Below are positions 61,956 to 64,000 of a DNA stretch of 64,000 nt, one piece after another. The number at the start of each line of letters is the position of its first letter. The first letter of the stretch is position 1. Source of the stretch: Paludibacterium sp. (lineage in GTDB: Bacteria > Pseudomonadota > Gammaproteobacteria > Burkholderiales > Chromobacteriaceae); NCBI RefSeq assembly GCF_019232825.1, contig NZ_JAFAND010000050.1:21520-85519 (forward strand), written 5' to 3'. Under the pieces are notes generated by a model. It had not been told where the DNA came from. It did no database searches and saw only the letters and a program-made list of their open reading frames with translations. The position numbers were made by a program, and so were the translations under genes.

Positions 61956-63434
61956 ATGCTTTTTTCGCCGTCCCCCGCATCCGACCCTTCCCGTGTTCCG
62001 CCCCGCCACGCGCTGACCATCGCCGCGCTGGTGGGTTTGGAATATTTGCAGACCATCATGGTGTCGTTTGGCGCCAGTTACATCTCCGGCGGCATCGACG
62101 CCGCGCCGGAAGAATTCAGCCTGGCAGCGGCCGCCTATGCCACCGTGGCCGTGCTGACCATCCTGGCGCATCGTTGGCTGGTGCAGCGCATCGGCTACCG
62201 CCGGCTGCTGCGGCTATCGCTGCTCGCCTTCGCGCTCGGCGCCCTGGTGTGCGCCAACGCCGATTCGGTCGGCGGCTTCATTGCCGGACGTATGCTGGCC
62301 GCCTGTGGCGGCGGCGCCTTCTTCACCGCCGCGCGCGTGCAGGTGCTGCACCACGACGGTCCGGCACGCATACCGGCGCTGCTGGCGGTGCCAACCGGCA
62401 TCATGCTCGCCTCGGCGGCGGCGCCGTGGCTTGCCAGTTGGCTGGTGCAAGATTGGAATTGGCGCGCGCTGTTCTGGCTCATACTGCCGCTGAGCGCGCT
62501 GGTGGACCGGCTGGTGGCCGTCACGGTGCCGCAGCGCGAGCCGGTGCCGCCGCCCGGCCCCGACCGGATCCATCCGGCCGGCATCGTGCTGCTGACCTTG
62601 GGCATCTTTAGTTTGCAATTCATGCTGGAACGCAGCCGCTACGATCTGTTCGGCCACCCGGCGATACCGCTGATCGGCATGCTGCTGGCGCTGGCGCTGT
62701 TCATTGGTTATCTATGGTACGAGTGGCACACGCCGCGGCCGCTGATCCGTTACCGGCGCTTCGCCGGTCCACGGTTCTGGTTCGGCATGGCGGTCTACGC
62801 CATCGGCTATCTGGTGGTGTCCGGCTGCAACTACGTGCTGCCGCTGTACATGGTGCAGGGCCTGGGATTCACGCTCGACAACATCGGCGGCATCATGGGT
62901 TGGAGTTCGCTGCTGGGGTTGCCGGTGGCGTATCTGCATTTTCAGTTCCTGCGGCGCTGGCCCAACCTGCGCGGCTGCCTGCGCGCCGGCATGCTGATGC
63001 TGGCGCTGTTCGCCTGGCTCGCCGCGCGGCTCTCGCCGCAGGCCACGCTGTGGCATATCGCGCTGGCGCTGGTCGTGCTCAACGCGCTATTCATGCCGCT
63101 GATGCTCGGCACGGCGGCGGCCAGCACCTTCCGCGGCGTTCCCGACTCGGCCTTCAGCCACGCTTATCAAGTGAAAAACGCCATGCGCGAAATCGCCAAC
63201 GCGCTCGGCATCTCGATCGCCACCATCGTCATGCAGATGCGCGGCGCGCTGCACTACAGCCGCCTGGCGGAAAGCACCGCCAGCCTGCCGTCCTGGTACG
63301 GCATGCCGGATCTATCGAGCCTGGCGGGCGAAATCAATCATCAAGCCACCTTCATGGCCTGCCAGGACTATTTCGTCTGCCTCGGCGTATTGGCGGCCAT
63401 CGGCTTGCTGGCGCTGCAAAAACGCGCCGGCTGA
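61956..63434 (+). CDS. MFS transporter (DHA2/EmrB-like)
   Basis: Multi-TM with EmrB-like organisation, GGGAFFTAARVQVLHHDG. Confidence 0.85.
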   Translation: MLFSPSPASDPSRVPPRHALTIAALVGLEYLQTIMVSFGASYISGGIDAAPEEFSLAAAAYATVAVLTILAHRWLVQRIGYRRLLRLSLLAFALGALVCANADSVGGFIAGRMLAACGGGAFFTAARVQVLHHDGPARIPALLAVPTGIMLASAAAPWLASWLVQDWNWRALFWLILPLSALVDRLVAVTVPQREPVPPPGPDRIHPAGIVLLTLGIFSLQFMLERSRYDLFGHPAIPLIGMLLALALFIGYLWYEWHTPRPLIRYRRFAGPRFWFGMAVYAIGYLVVSGCNYVLPLYMVQGLGFTLDNIGGIMGWSSLLGLPVAYLHFQFLRRWPNLRGCLRAGMLMLALFAWLAARLSPQATLWHIALALVVLNALFMPLMLGTAAASTFRGVPDSAFSHAYQVKNAMREIANALGISIATIVMQMRGALHYSRLAESTASLPSWYGMPDLSSLAGEINHQATFMACQDYFVCLGVLAAIGLLALQKRAG

Positions 63435-63457
63435 CACCGGCGCGTCCGTTCACTTCA

Positions 63458-63769
63458 TTACAACATGGCGCTCAAGCGCTCGGTCTGCTGGCGCACGGTC
63501 AAGTACGGCGCTTCCAACTGCGCCAATAGCCGGTCGGCCGGCTGCGGCGTCGCGCCGGCTTGGCTCAATCGGGCCTGAATCAGCCGCAGCGTGCGCTCGG
63601 CGCGCGCCAACTCATCGGTCAACGGCGGCAGGATGGCGGTCAGACTATCCAGCAGCGGCAGCCAATCGTCGAGGCCGGTGGCCAGCAGCAGCTCCGGATT
63701 GCGATGGCGCATACGGTTCAAGCGGGTGTGGAGAACAGTGAGACGGGGAAGAGCGAGTTCAGTCGCCAT
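63458..63769 (-). CDS. Hypothetical protein
   Basis: MATELALPRLTVLHTRLNRMRHRNPELLLATGLDDWLPLLDSLTAILPPL..., helical. Confidence 0.55.
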   Translation of the reverse strand: MATELALPRLTVLHTRLNRMRHRNPELLLATGLDDWLPLLDSLTAILPPLTDELARAERTLRLIQARLSQAGATPQPADRLLAQLEAPYLTVRQQTERLSAML

Positions 63770-63803
63770 AAGGCATCTCCTTGCGAGAGAAACCCACCCT
63801 AGG

Positions 63804-64000
63804 GACCCTCTGAGCAAGTTATTTGCCGCTGCGTTTGGTCAACAAACGGCCGGATGCAAGGCGCGCGACGCAGGTCGCAGTTATTCTGCGATGCCAAGGA
63901 GCGCAACGCCGTCAGGCGGCCGTTTGTTGGCCAAACCCTTCGGGGCGACACCTGGCGGTCGGTCTGCTTTGTTGCGCGGCTTGTGGATGGAATGACCATC
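63804..64000. mobile_element. IS5-like TIR plus internal inverted repeat, cut by window end
   Basis: CTAG|GGACCCTCTGAGCAAGTTATTTGCCGCTGCG; internal TTTGGTCAACAAACGGCC / GGCCGTTTGTTGGCCAAA (63834-63851 / 63918-63935). Confidence 0.65.

Overview
This 64-kb window is a high-GC betaproteobacterial chromosome segment; gene content and order suggest Neisseriales/Chromobacteriaceae (inference). Most of it is ordinary core genome. That includes a trehalose locus (treR-treB-treC), a his operon followed by hinT and tatABC, a cytochrome c oxidase/heme A locus, bioD and leuA, plus regulators, transporters and two chemoreceptors. Accessory or unusual parts are: (1) an AT-rich islet (~6.1-9.05 kb) with an S24-type repressor / VUT transporter / CpdA-like phosphoesterase operon; (2) a cobalamin riboswitch directly upstream of a PAAR-domain gene (25.69-26.27 kb); (3) a precisely bounded ISL3-family IS (19457-20786) with an 8-bp target duplication, sitting between treR and the treB operators; (4) four tandem short RTX-type genes (52.8-56.6 kb) sharing one C-terminal module; (5) a dispersed IS5-like TIR/MITE family inserted at YTAR sites, twice at stop codons; (6) a TPR/beta-barrel - FecR - DUF6502 gene set; (7) a LeuA ORF open upstream into an HTH-like N-terminal domain. 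No rRNA, tRNA or CRISPR was recognised. All family calls come from reading the translations, with no database search.
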